Assembly (NCBI GenBank): GCA_025506515.1 | Contig: CM046444.1 | Span: forward strand, 75,945,533 to 76,009,532 | Origin: Flaveria trinervia | Lineage: Eukaryota > Streptophyta > Magnoliopsida > Asterales > Asteraceae | DNA length: 64,000 bases | Reading direction: 5' to 3' | In this document: one piece after another, positions 32,297 through 43,238 of the stretch | Layout: every line of letters starts with the position of its first letter | How positions within the stretch are numbered: position 1 is the stretch's first letter | The notes under the pieces: generated by a model | Database searches by the model: none | What the model was told of the DNA's origin: nothing | What the model saw: the letters and a program-made list of their open reading frames with translations, nothing else | Position numbers and translations under genes: made by a program

Positions 32297-33085
32297 TGTA
32301 AGGATTCCTGAAGTCTGATGCAACCCAAAACTGCCTAAGTGTTTCAGCAACATGCACTAAGTACTGAAGTGAAGAATGCTTCGGAAGAATTACACAAAGC
32401 ATTAGAAAATACTCTAAGTGTAATATCTTCCGAAGCCAAGACCAATATCTTCCGAAGCTAACATGAAGTCTTCCGAAGCTTGAAGAGACAAAGTCTTCCG
32501 AAGCTTTAACCTATGAAGACAGATTTCTTCCGAAGACTTTTAGTACACATGCTTTATCTGATGTACTGTTCCATAAAGCACCTTTTCCGCTGTGTCTCTG
32601 ATAAGTCACCAACTTACAAGAGTTGGTGAAAAGGTCCATGCTTTTGGTAACTGTACATTGAGGTCTTGAGTCTGAAACTTTCCACTTTATGTACTTTATC
32701 CTTTTTGTAATGTATAAGGATGTGAGCTATGGCATGTCATAGTCACAAGGTCAAAAGGCAGATATGCCTTTTGATCCTACAATTGATTTTGTTAGTGTCT
32801 AGTCAATTGTATCCAGCTGGCTTTCATAGTATAGCCGGCTGTAGGTTGTAGTATAAGTATTCCAAGTTCTAGTATCTTTCTTAATGCTTTGTAACACTTG
32901 TAAAAGAACTTGAGAAAGCAATATACTGCTCCCTTGAAAACTATACTCTCTTGTTCTGTCTCTTGCTTTACTTGTGTTCTCTGCATCACCTTGGTTACCT
33001 AGTTCACTGTTTGATTAACGTTTAGTTAATCTTCTCATTGTGTTGTTGTGTTGTAATTGTGTTCAAGCCCTTGAACGTTCCTGCA
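32297..33085 (+). repeat. 3' LTR of copia B
   Basis: 789 bp, same length as the 5' LTR. Seen differences include one C/T, one G/T and one T/A change plus single-base indels (for example CTTTTCGC against CTTTTCCGC, and CTACATTG against CTACAATTG). Confidence 0.94.
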
Positions 33086-33090
33086 ATATA

Positions 33091-33479
33091 TTTTGGGGTA
33101 TCTTGAATTATTACAAATGATTTTAAAATGTTCACGTATAATCTTTGATTTTTAAAGCAAAAAATTGTAAACCCATGCATAAATCAACGATTTACAAACA
33201 TCAACAGGCGTGCTCGAGGTCAAGAATTCCAGCCTTACATGTTTACCGCACTTACGTTTCACCAACACGCCACCCCCATGTTCAACAATTTTCCTATTGG
33301 TGGATGATAAATTCTAAACTTATTTTTGAAATGAGTTGAATCATATGATGTTATGTCTTATAAGCACATGGTTTTCACTACCATATGAAACCATTTCAAG
33401 AAATTTGTTTTGGATAGTTAACTATTTTTGAAATTTAGTATCATGAATATCCCTCTTACGTTTTGAAGGGAACCGCAAA
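33091..33479 (+). other. G2 sequence resuming after copia B
   Basis: Noncoding, AT-rich. It contains another weak pair of gypsy words (ACACGCCACCCCCATG near 33261). No gene seen. Confidence 0.5.
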
Positions 33480-33890
33480 GGATGGTTCATGATAGACTTC
33501 AAAGGCTCTACAAAGGGTCTAAAGATCCCATTACAAGCACATTAAGAAACACTAGCCGCGCTGTAGTGAGAACAACTAGAAAGAGACAAATCATATTAAG
33601 TGTTCAGTGGAAGCGTTTATTCTCAGAAAATAGACCTTAGTTTATGAACTAACTCTTGAATTTTAGCACTTTCAAATTAGCATGAAATACTCTGACCCTT
33701 GGGATAATAATGCAGTTTCATTCAGACTTGCTTGACATTGGCACAAAACATCCATTGCCTTGTTCGGTGTCTATCTCAGGATATACAACGAACAGGAAAT
33801 GGAGGAGGAAGCAATATCTTGAATGTCGGCGTGCCATACCTTCCCGGATGAGGAAAGTAAAGATGTGGAAAGTGGTGCAATGAGGAAAGC
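33480..33890 (+). pseudogene. ATHILA ORF1-type protein of G2, N-terminal part only
   Basis: From about 33520 the DNA runs parallel to the window start (bases 1-367): TGGAAGCGTTTATTCTCA, GATAATAATGCAGTTTCATT and ACAAAACATCCATTGCCTTG recur in both. Several stops break the frame. At 33890 the match is cut by the LTR of copia F, at the point matching base 367 of the first copy. It lies downstream of the G2 integrase, which places this ORF after pol. Confidence 0.7.
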
Positions 33891-34643
33891 TGTTGATACA
33901 TATGTACCTAGATTTGGATCATAATGTAATATGTCTTGAATGTCTTACGCTTATATAATGTTTGGGTACTTAATGAAATAAGAATGTTTGATTGTGATTT
34001 ATAATGTTTAATATTTCATTAATGAGTTGTGTAGCACATATTGACAAGATTATATAGCTTTGTGATTGTTTGAATTAATATGCCTAATGTTATAACAATG
34101 ATACATTCAAACTTGGTTAAGCTAAGTTCTCATGCGTCCGACAGGACCATGCGCCCCAACAGTGGTCATGCGTCTGAGTGGTCATGCGTCTGAATGGCCA
34201 TGCGACTGAGTGTCCATGCGCCTAAATAGTCCATACGCCTGAACAACTTCATGCGACTGACTCAGTCGCACGACTGAACACTCAATGGTGCGTATGGATC
34301 AACCGCATGGCTCAATTGCACGAATGAACCATGCTAATGGTTCAGTCGCCCGAATGAGCTACACTAACCTATAAATACCACCTAATTCGTGGAAAAACAA
34401 AAGGATCATACACACTTCGACTCCAGACGTACCCTAGCCGTCCAGAGACCTTTAAGATCGTACTCCAAGTTCGTACATCGCATTAGATCGATTCATAATC
34501 GATTCTTAGCGTTAGATTCAATACATAATTGTTTCTACGTGCGTTCTCACAGATTGGATCGCCAATCAAATAGGATTCCACACTATTTGGTTCGGTATAC
34601 ATGTTAATCAGTTAGTACATCGTGAAGTACGCGATCCCTAACA
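33891..34643 (+). repeat. LTR of copia F
   Basis: 753 bp, TGTTGATACATATG to GATCCCTAACA, followed by a PBS. U3 has a run of 16-19-bp units of the type CATGCGTCTGAGTGGT (34133-34262), then CAGTCGCACGACTG at 34263-34276. A TATA box (TATAAATA) lies at 34370-34377. The partner LTR is not in the window. Confidence 0.85.
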
Positions 34644-34645
34644 AG

Positions 34646-34658
34646 TGGTATTAGAGCC
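34646..34658 (+). promoter_or_regulatory. Primer binding site of copia F (variant iMet type)
   Basis: TGGTATTAGAGCC, three bases after the LTR end. It differs from the standard TGGTATCAGAGC at one position. Confidence 0.75.
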
Positions 34659-35132
34659 TTCGCTCTTGATTACGTGTTGATTCAATTGTTTTTGAGACAA
34701 AAATTGTGTTTTGTCACTAAAAATGCAATCTTTTGTGTCAAACGGAGTCTTAGACGTTTCCTGACCATAAAGTTTAGTTTTTCCGGCATATGACAATTAG
34801 GGTTTGTGAAAATTCGAGTATTTGCGGCCAAACCACGTTTAACCTACGAATTTTCAAACTTCAGCAGGTTCAGTCGCACGATTGGCTCAATCGCACGACT
34901 GAGTTGATTCGCATACCCCAAACGCACGATTAGCCTCATTCGTACCCTCATTCGTACGATTGAGAACTCTATTCGGATTGTTCAACCGCATTAGTTCATA
35001 CGGACAACTGACTCATTCGTATTAGTTCAGTCGCACGATTGAACCAATCGTCTACTTCAATCGCCCGTAAGCCCAATCGCATACCTTCATTCACAAAAAT
35101 AAACAGGTTGTTTAAGAGTAAAGTTAATTGAA
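34659..35132 (+). other. Copia F leader with repeated CAGTCGCACGACTG-type words
   Basis: Untranslated. Words such as CAGTCGCACGATTG (34871, 35028) and CAATCGCACGACTG (34888) repeat the dyad of the U3. No gene seen. Confidence 0.6.
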
Positions 35133-35486
35133 ATGGAGGACCAGTTTTCAGCATACACAACGCTGAGAAGAAAGTCTACGCTTGCTTACTTAGTCTATTT
35201 CAAAGGACATCTCCATCAATATTTGGAATATACTCAAGCAAAGAAACTACGGGATGCGTTGGAAAAGAGGTACGATGGAAATGCCTCACTCAAGGCCATT
35301 AAGGCAAAAGCTTTGAAGAAGGAGTTTGACAACTTTTCTTCAATAGGAAAGGAAGGCCTGGACGATGTGATCGACAAATTCTACCACTTGATTAGTGAGA
35401 TGCACACTCATGGAGTAACTACGTCGATGGAGGATAAGGTATCCAACTTTGCAGATGGATTACCAGAGAAATGGCATAAAGATTAA
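35133..35486 (+). pseudogene. Copia F gag, N-terminal part (117 codons)
   Basis: ATG at 35133 (MEDQFSAYTTLRRKSTLAYL). The frame is a UBN2/Retrotran_gag_2-type capsid start: AKKLRDALEKRYDGNASLKA, KALKKEFDNFSSIGKEGLDD, FADGLPEKWHKD. It is unrelated at this resolution to the gags of A-E. It is truncated by the insertion of copia D at 35496; the stop comes from the last codons before the D LTR. The rest of the element is missing from the window. Confidence 0.75.
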
Positions 35487-35495
35487 TGAAGAGGC

Positions 35496-36270
35496 TGTTG
35501 CAACCTAAACATCTTTAGTCTTTCTTGTATGCTGCAAAAGTGCATTGAAGTAGAATGCATCGGAAGTTTCACATGTGCAACAGAAATACTCTAAGTGTGA
35601 AATCTTCGAAGCCATGACCAACATCTTCCGAAGCCAAAGATGAAGTCTGCCGAAGCCTCAGAGACAAAGTCTTCCGAAGCTCCAAGTTCATGAAGACAGA
35701 TTTCTTCCAAAGACTTTTAGTAACATGCTTTATCTAATGTACTATTCCTTAAAGCTAGACACCTTTCCACTGCAACTCTGCAAGTCACAACTAACATGGT
35801 TTGGTGAAAAGTTCCATGCTTTTGGTAACTGTACATTGAGGTCTTGAGTCTGTAACTTTCTACTTTATATACTTTATCCTTTTTGTAATAGATAAGGATG
35901 TGAGCTATGGCATGTCATAGTCACAAGTCAAAAGGCGATCTGCCTTTTGACTCTACAATTGATTTTGTGTGTGTCTAGTCAATTGTATCCAGCTGGCTTT
36001 CAAAATATAGCCGGCTGTAGGATGCTGTATTAGTATCTCATATTCTTGTATCTTTCGAATATGCTTTGCAACACTTGTAATAGAACATAGAGAAGGCAAT
36101 ATACTGCATTCTTGAAAACCAAATACTTGTGTTCTTTGTGTTTTGTCTCTTATATTACGTGTGTTCTTAGTGTCACTACTTGGTTAATCCAGTTTACTGT
36201 TTGATCGAAGTTTAGTTTATCTCTTCTTTGTGTTGTTGTGTTGTAACTTATACCCTTCAATGATCCTGCA
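35496..36270 (+). repeat. 5' LTR of copia D
   Basis: 775 bp, clearly related to the B LTR. CTTCCGAAG words persist at about 35627-35685 with some decayed forms. The exact start is less certain than the end, because no partner LTR is available. Confidence 0.85.
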
Positions 36271-36272
36271 TT

Positions 36273-36283
36273 TGGTATCAGAG
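36273..36283 (+). promoter_or_regulatory. Primer binding site of copia D
   Basis: TGGTATCAGAG, two bases after the LTR end. Confidence 0.88.
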
Positions 36284-36354
36284 TTTTCCAGTCTCTTGAT
36301 ATAAGATCTCAGCATCTTAAGATCCCTCACAAACACAAATACTAAACTTTTCAA

Positions 36355-39075
36355 ATGGCAGCCGTTTCCAAAACTGATATGGAAACTGGAAACCTGAACA
36401 AGTCCCCACTGATCACTCTTGATGACTTTGACACCTAGTGTTTAAGAATGAAAGGTTTCATCAGGTCTCTTGATTCAAGAATGTGGGAGTCTATTGAGAA
36501 TGGACCTTTCATACCGAGCACACCTTCTGCTACTGGTGCTGGTATGATCCCCAAAGATGTGGCTAACTACTTGGATGAAGATGGGAAGAGAGTAGAGATA
36601 GACAGAAAAGCCATGACAGCTCTTCAAACTGCCCTTCTAAACTCTATGTACAGAGGTTTCAAGAAGTGTAAAACAGCCAAGCATCTGTGGGATACACTCA
36701 AACTAATGTATGAGGGTTCTTCTGAAGCCAAGGAGAACAAGAAAGATCTCCTGAAGCAACAGTTTGAAAACTTCACTTTCAAAACAGGTGAGACCATGAC
36801 TCGCAGTAAGTACTTAGGTATGTTGAGATTGTGGATACCCTTGTGGATGGAGGAGTTCTCTTGAAAATAGAGACATTGTAAGGAAGTTCATGTCCTCACT
36901 TCCTAGGCAATGGACACACTACTATGTGGTGGTCAAGAGAACTGAAAATCTCAAAAAGTTTACTCTGATAGAGTTATATGGGATTCTCAGTGGCTACCAG
37001 ATGGAGATGAACATGCAAGGTTCATCTGGAAACTCCAACAGTCAGATGGGTTTAGCCCAACATGTGGTTGAAAGGGATAGCATAGAACCCAAACATCATC
37101 TCTTATGCTACCCTGACAACTCACCAAAGGGTCCTTTCATCACCTTCCCAGAGACACCAAAGGAGAACTACACTCAAGGAAGCCCATTCCAAGAGACAAG
37201 CTCTTCTCAAGCTTTTGTGTCTTCTGATGAAAGCTGTGGCAACTCTCTTTTCACTCTTGAAGACCTAGATTGTATCCATCCAGATGATCTGGAATATATG
37301 GAAATAGTCCAGCAGATGGCTCTTCTCACTCACAGAGCCAAGAAGTTTTACAAGAGGACTGGAAGGAAGTTTCCAAGCAATGCAACCAGTGGAAAGTTTG
37401 GACTGGATAAGGCAAAGTCAAGTGTTACAACTGTAACTTGATGGGCCACTTTGCCATAGAGTGTAAGGCACCTAGAACAATGGTTGCCAAACACAATCTA
37501 GACCAAACTACACTGACAAAGCTCTCCATAATGAGAAGTCAAAGCAGCAAGATGCTGTTGCAGTTGAAGAAGGAGGCTTTGGCTGGAGCTTTCAGGTGAA
37601 AGATGCTTCTCCAAACCAAGCACTGATGGCAGATCATGATAAAGCCAAGGTATTGGAACATCTGTGTACTCCTGAATGCATTGCTAAAGTTAACAGGTAC
37701 AGGTCCTATAACATGGAACTGAGATCTGATGTTGAGTCCTTAAACATTTTAAAATCTGATTTTAGAATGTTTGAAAATGATTATAAGCTGAAATAGAGGA
37801 CTTAGAGAAAACCATTTTAGTTCTAAAACATGAACACATAGATTTTAGGACTCAAATTAAAGATCTCATAACCAAGTTAACTGAGTGCTAGGCTGAGCTT
37901 GTCATCTGCAAAGCCAGGACAGAAAAGAGTGTTCTTGAAGAAGAGACCTTCAAGAACATGATATCCTCATCCCTACACAACAAAGTGTGTTATCAAAATA
38001 GGCCGGGACTAGGATCAAATGAGATAGCTCCTCCACACACAATCTTGTCATTAAGATATCCTAGGTGTGGAACTTGGGAAGATGAGCTTCCTCTCATAGA
38101 TCCTATGAGTGAGGAGGATAAAGAATAGATAGTGAAGAATCCCTCTACAAAGAGTGAAGTGGAGGATTCCAAGAATGGCCACTATCCTTCTGAGGAGAAA
38201 ATGAAGACTGTGATGACCAAGTCCATGAGAAGGAACTTGATCATAAAAAGCAAAAGAAAGACAAGGAAGGCTCAAGAGATCAAGGCTACTTTGGACTCTA
38301 AGCAGAAACAAGTTTTTATTTCTGCAGGGTTTAAAGTGGTAGGGACTGAAGACATCAACCAAAACTCCTCTGCTAAGAGTTCTGGTTCTTGTTCAACTCA
38401 TCTTAGTTGCAAGAAGAAGACTGATCTGCTGTGTACCACTGCTGCACAACCTAGACCATCAAACTCCAAGCATAGTCCTCAGCCTAAGAGGACTGTCTCA
38501 GCATCTGCAAAGTTGAATGTGGAGAAGGGAAGTGACCAAAGAGTGTCTTACTCTTAAGACAAGGCTCTTGTGAAGAAGAAGATGAATTGTGTTATGTGTG
38601 ACAGCACTACTCACATTGCCAAGGATTGTCCCTTCAATCCTAAAGGTACTGTCCATATGGCCAAAACAAAGGCTTCAAAGAGTTCTAAGAAGATTCAAGC
38701 TTCGGAAGGAAAACCTGTTTCCTTCAGAAGTTCCAAATCGAGCAAGAAGGGAAGTGGAAAATTCTCTTTGGAAGAATATTTGGTCTAGGAAGAAAGGAGT
38801 TCTTCCGAAGCACTGAAGTCTGCTACAGTGTTTGCAGAATCTTCTGATGTTCAGTCATCAAAACATCTAAAGTTCCAAAAGCTTTTAATGTATTTAAGGT
38901 CAAGTCCAAGACTCCAAAGGTGGTGTGGACGTCTAAGAAAGACCAAGTGACTGAGATTTCTCCATCAACAACAGCTCAAGATCCTCTTAGTACAACCATA
39001 GGATCTATTACTGTTAAATTACCTTCTGCAAATGAGCCCAAGACAAGCATGGCTTGGGTTTCCAGATGTAACTAA
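36355..39075 (+). pseudogene. Copia D gag, broken
   Basis: ATG at 36355 (AAATGGCAGCC), colinear with copia B gag. An in-frame TAG lies near 36437 (CACCTAGTG, Trp in B). Frameshifts lie near 36805 (TMTRSKY against TMTQQYF), 36860 and 37412; the last destroys the reading of the first knuckle (CYNCNLMGHFA in the shifted frame). The second knuckle CVMCDSTTHIAKDC is intact at about 38590. The Lys-rich block SKRKTRKAQEIKATLDSKQK is at about 38240. The end is ...WVSRCN-TAA at 39073-39075, followed by the same acceptor-like tract as in B (AG at 39091-39092). Confidence 0.82.
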
Positions 39076-39086
39076 TCATTCTCTTT

Positions 39087-42000
39087 GTGCAGGGACAGCT
39101 GAAGACAGATAGAAATGTCTGGATCATAGACAATGGCTGCTCCAGGCACATGACAGGCAATAGGTCACTACTCCAGAACTTTGAAAGGATTGATGGAGGG
39201 CCAGTTGCTTTTGGAGGAAATGAAGGCGGTTACATTATGGAAGGGGCAAGGTCACAAATGGTAAGCTCAGCATAGAAAAGGTAAGCTTTGTAAAGGAGCT
39301 TGGATACAATCTTCTGAGTGTATCTCAATTTTGTGATCAGACTCATAACATGCTCTTTACTGAGCATGAGTGCATTGTTCTTAAGACTGGTGTGGTCATT
39401 CCTCATGAGCATATCTTGCTTAGAGCCCCCAGGAAAGGATACATGTACAAGATGGATTTGCAAGAAACCTCTCCCCTGGAGAAGTTTCATGCTTTCTGTC
39501 TAAAGCAATAGTGATGAGACTTTCCTATGGCATAAAAGAACGTGCCATGTAAACTTTAAGAACATGAATAAACTGATTAAGCATGACTTGGTAACTGGAA
39601 TGCCAAAGAAAGAGTTTACAAGTGTTGACCACTGTGTTGCATGCCTGAAAGGGAAGCAACAAAAGGTATCTCACAAGCCTAAGGAAAAGAACTCCATCAT
39701 ACACCCCTACACTTGTTACATATGGATCTCTTTGGCCCACACAGTGTAATGAGTTTAGGAAGGACCTTACACTGTCTAGTGATCACAGATGACTTTACAA
39801 GATTCACTTGGGTCTTCTTCCTTAGAACTAAGGATGAGACTCCTGAGATTCTAAAGAATTTCATCTTAAAGATTGAGAATCAATCTGATCACAAGGTCAA
39901 GATCATAAGATGTGATCAAGGAACCGAATTTAAGAACCATATCCTTGATACATTCTGTGATGAAAAGGGTATTACAAGACAATTTAGTGCTCCGAGGAAT
40001 CCTCAGAAATGGTGTGCTGAGAGGAGAAACAGGACACTGATTGAAGCTGCAAGAACCATGCTGTGTAACTCTAGACTACCCAACACCTTCTGGGCAGAGG
40101 CATTCAACACTGCCTGCTATGTGCAGAACAGAGTTTTACTAGTTAAGACTCATGGCAAAACTCCTTATGAACTTTGGCACAAGAGGAGACCTTTCATTGT
40201 TTTCTCAGGTCATTTGGATGTCCTTGCACCATCTTGAATACCAAAGATCAAATTGCCAAGTTTGCTGAGAAATCAGAGGATGGACACTTTATTGGATAAT
40301 CTTCCCAAGCTAAGGCTTATAGAGTGTACAATCTCATAACTAGAATTGTTAAGGAGTCAGCCAATGTGACTTTCAATGAGCAGACACCTTGTGTTGCTGG
40401 TTCTGGTCCAGATTGGTTGTTTGATCTTGATTTGGTTACCAACTGTTTTAAGAAATCTTGTGAGAATGTTTCAGGATCTGTAAAAATTTAAATACAAATG
40501 ATCGTGATCCAAGATTTGAGCTAGGAAGATCTTCAAGACACATATCTTCAGCTCCAGTTGGAACCACTTGTGCAAATGAGGTTTCTGTTAGCCCAACAAT
40601 GACAAATTCAGCTGATACATCTGGTATGCCTTCAAATTCCAGCTCAGAGGCTCAACAACCATATAAGAACACCTCAACTGTGGAAGACAATAATGGTGAT
40701 GGGGATAGTGACCAAAAATTTCTTAATGCCACAACCACACCATACATGAGAACATCAATGATATCACACACTGCTTGGATCAAGTTTCACTTGAAAAGTG
40801 TGCTGATGTGGTGGGAGAAACATCTATGTCAGATCTAATTTTTTCAATTTAGATCTTTCTCAACAACTTGCTGTGATCCCTCAGCTTAGGATCCACAAGT
40901 GTCACCCTACCACAAACATCATTGGAGATGTTGTCGCAGGGGTAAAGACAAGAGGACAAACTCATGAATCCAATGTTTTTCTTCACTCTTGTTTTCTACC
41001 CCAGATAGAGCCAAAGAAAGTTGATGAAGCTCTAACGATGGAAGTTGGGTTGAAGCTATGCAACAAGAGCTGCTTCAATTCAAAAGGTAGAATGTTTGGA
41101 ACCTTTGTCCTCTTCCTTCTGGGAATACTACCATTGGAACCAAATAGGTGTTTAAGAACAAGAAAGATGATAGAGGCATCATCATCAAGAACAAAGCTAG
41201 ATTGGTTGTTCAAGGATACACACAAGAGGAAGGGATTGACTACACTGATGTCTTTGCTCTAGTGGCAAGATTAGAAGCTGTTAGGATATTCCTGGCATTT
41301 GCGGCATCCAAGAACATCAAGGTCTTTCAACATGATATGAAGTGTGCCTTTTTGTATGGAGTGATAGATGAAGAGGTTTATGTCAAATAACCATCTTGTT
41401 TTGTAGATCCTGATCATCCTCATTTTGTTTGCCACTTGACAAAGCTCTCTATAGGCTGCATGAGGCACCTAGGAAGTGGTATGAGACACTGTCTGAGTAT
41501 CTCTGTAAACATGGATACAGGAGGGGTACTATAGATGGAACTGTCTTCATCAAAGGACAAGGAAAAGATATATTTCTAGTTCAAGTATATGTGGATGACA
41601 TCATCTTTGGTTTAACTATACAAAACTCTGGAAAGACTTTGAGAAGCTGATGAAAGACAGATTTGAAATGAGTGCCATGGGGAACTCAATTTCTTTCTGC
41701 GAATTCAAGTGAAGCAAGTTGAAGATGGCATCTTCATAAGTCAGTCAAATATGTTCAGGACATACTCAAGAGATTAATATGACTGACTGTAAGATTGCTA
41801 AGACACCCATAGCCAGAAACCACTCTCTTGGTCCTAATCTTGAAGGGGTGTGTGTAGATGAGCATTTATATAGGGCTATGATTGGGTCCTTTATGTATCT
41901 TACTGCTAGCAAGCCTGATATCATGTTTGCTACATGTATGTGTGCAAGATATCATGCCAACCCTAAGATGTCTCAACTTATCACTATCAAGAGGATTCTA

Positions 42001-42528
42001 AGATACCTCAAAGGTGCATCAAAACTTGGCCTATGGTATCCCAAGAATTCTGACTTCAATTTGTATGCCTATACAGATAGTGATTATGGTGGCTGCAACA
42101 TGACGACAAAGTCTACATCTGGGGGATGTCAATTTCTTGGTGGAAGGGTTGTCTCATGGCAATGCAAGAAACAATCCTGTGTCTCTGCATCAACTACTGA
42201 AGCTGAATACATTGCTGCTGCAAGCTACTGTGCTCAAGTACTTTGTATTTAGAATCAAATGCTAGACTATGGGTTAAACTTCAAGGAGACTCCCATTCAC
42301 ATAGACAACAACAGTGCTATCTCAATCACAGAGAACCCTGTGCAGCACTCAAGGACAAAGCACATCGATATCCGGTATCATTTAATAAGAGATAACTATA
42401 AAAAGGGATTAATTAAACTAGTCAAGGTTCACACAGATGAACAATATGTTGATTTGTTTACAAAGGCTTTTTATGAACATATATTTAAATATCTTATATC
42501 ACCTATTGGGATGATTAACCTTGAGTAG
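39087..42528 (+). pseudogene. Copia D pol, PR-IN-RT-RNase H, broken
   Basis: Protease: WIIDNGCSRHMTG, so the usual Asp-Ser-Gly is Asp-Asn-Gly. Pre-integrase: NMNKLIKHDLVTG and CVACLKGKQQKVSHK. Integrase: TDDFTRFTWVFFLRTKDET and CDQGTEFKNH are present; the third block reads NPQKWCAERRNRT with a small deletion. RT: KARLVVQGYTQEEGIDYTD at 41170-41250, YVDDIIFGL at about 41590. RNase H: YTDSDYGG, STTEAEYIAAASY, IHIDNNSAI, ending at 42528. At least ten stops or frameshifts are seen. Confidence 0.85.
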
Positions 42529-43238
42529 ATCTTTGTTAAAACTAATTCTTATTATTTCCTTAAATTTATGTGTGTCGTAAGTTGTCTAGTTCATCACTTT
42601 CGTAAGCTCATGTTTTCTTTGGATGAAAATTTCTTTTTGAAGACTTCGCTTAGATCTTTGAAAATTTTGATACTTTGGAAGTTATGCCTTTAACTTCGGA
42701 GTAAATCATGCCTTCAAAATAATAACTGTTTGAGAAATTTACCTTCGCAAGAGTTTTCAAATGTATCTTCCGAAGCTTAAATATTTGTCTGAGACACTTA
42801 CTCATTTTCAAGGACCATTTACTTCCGAAGGAAAATTAACTCTCGGAAGCTTTGTTAGTTTATACACAAAGCACTCAAGTTTTAATTTTTCTTCTGAAGC
42901 AAAATGTTCAAACCTCTTTGGAAAATCTTCCAAAGTCATTTTAGCTTCGGAAGCTTTTTAATTAAAACTTCCGAAGATAATTAACCTTTGGAAGTTTTTG
43001 TTTTCCAAGAAAACTACTTTTTGAGGAAAAAGTAAACTACTTTTTCAGAGGTGGGACCGACATCCGGATTTCAAAGTTTATCCTCTTTCATTAAACTTTA
43101 TCTGAAATCCTTCTCACATACAAACCCAACGGTTCCCCCCCCCTCTTACCATCATCTATTCTTCCTTCAAACCTAAAACCCCAAATTTCTCTCTTAATTT
43201 CTTTCTTTCTTCTTTCTTCGTCCCTAAGCTACTTCAAA
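42529..43238 (+). promoter_or_regulatory. Copia D spacer with decayed dyad words
   Basis: Matches copia B 27708-28428. Exact and near CTTCCGAAG words remain at about 42768-42970. The TATA site reads CATACAAACCC. The pyrimidine-rich leader and the ATG context AAAATGGCC are kept. Confidence 0.5.

Larger units (their letters stand above)
20662..33085 (+). mobile_element. Ty1/copia element B, full length
   Basis: LTRs of 789 bp at 20662-21450 and 32297-33085 (TGTAAGG...CCTGCA), with target-site duplication ATATA (20657-20661 and 33086-33090). Order: LTR, iMet PBS, gag, PR-IN-RT-RNase H, spacer with promoter-like features, third ORF, polypurine tract CTAGGGGGAGTT, LTR. I count three substitutions and six short indel differences between the LTRs, so it is the youngest dated element here. 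The coding regions nonetheless carry more than ten frameshifts or stops. Confidence 0.95.
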
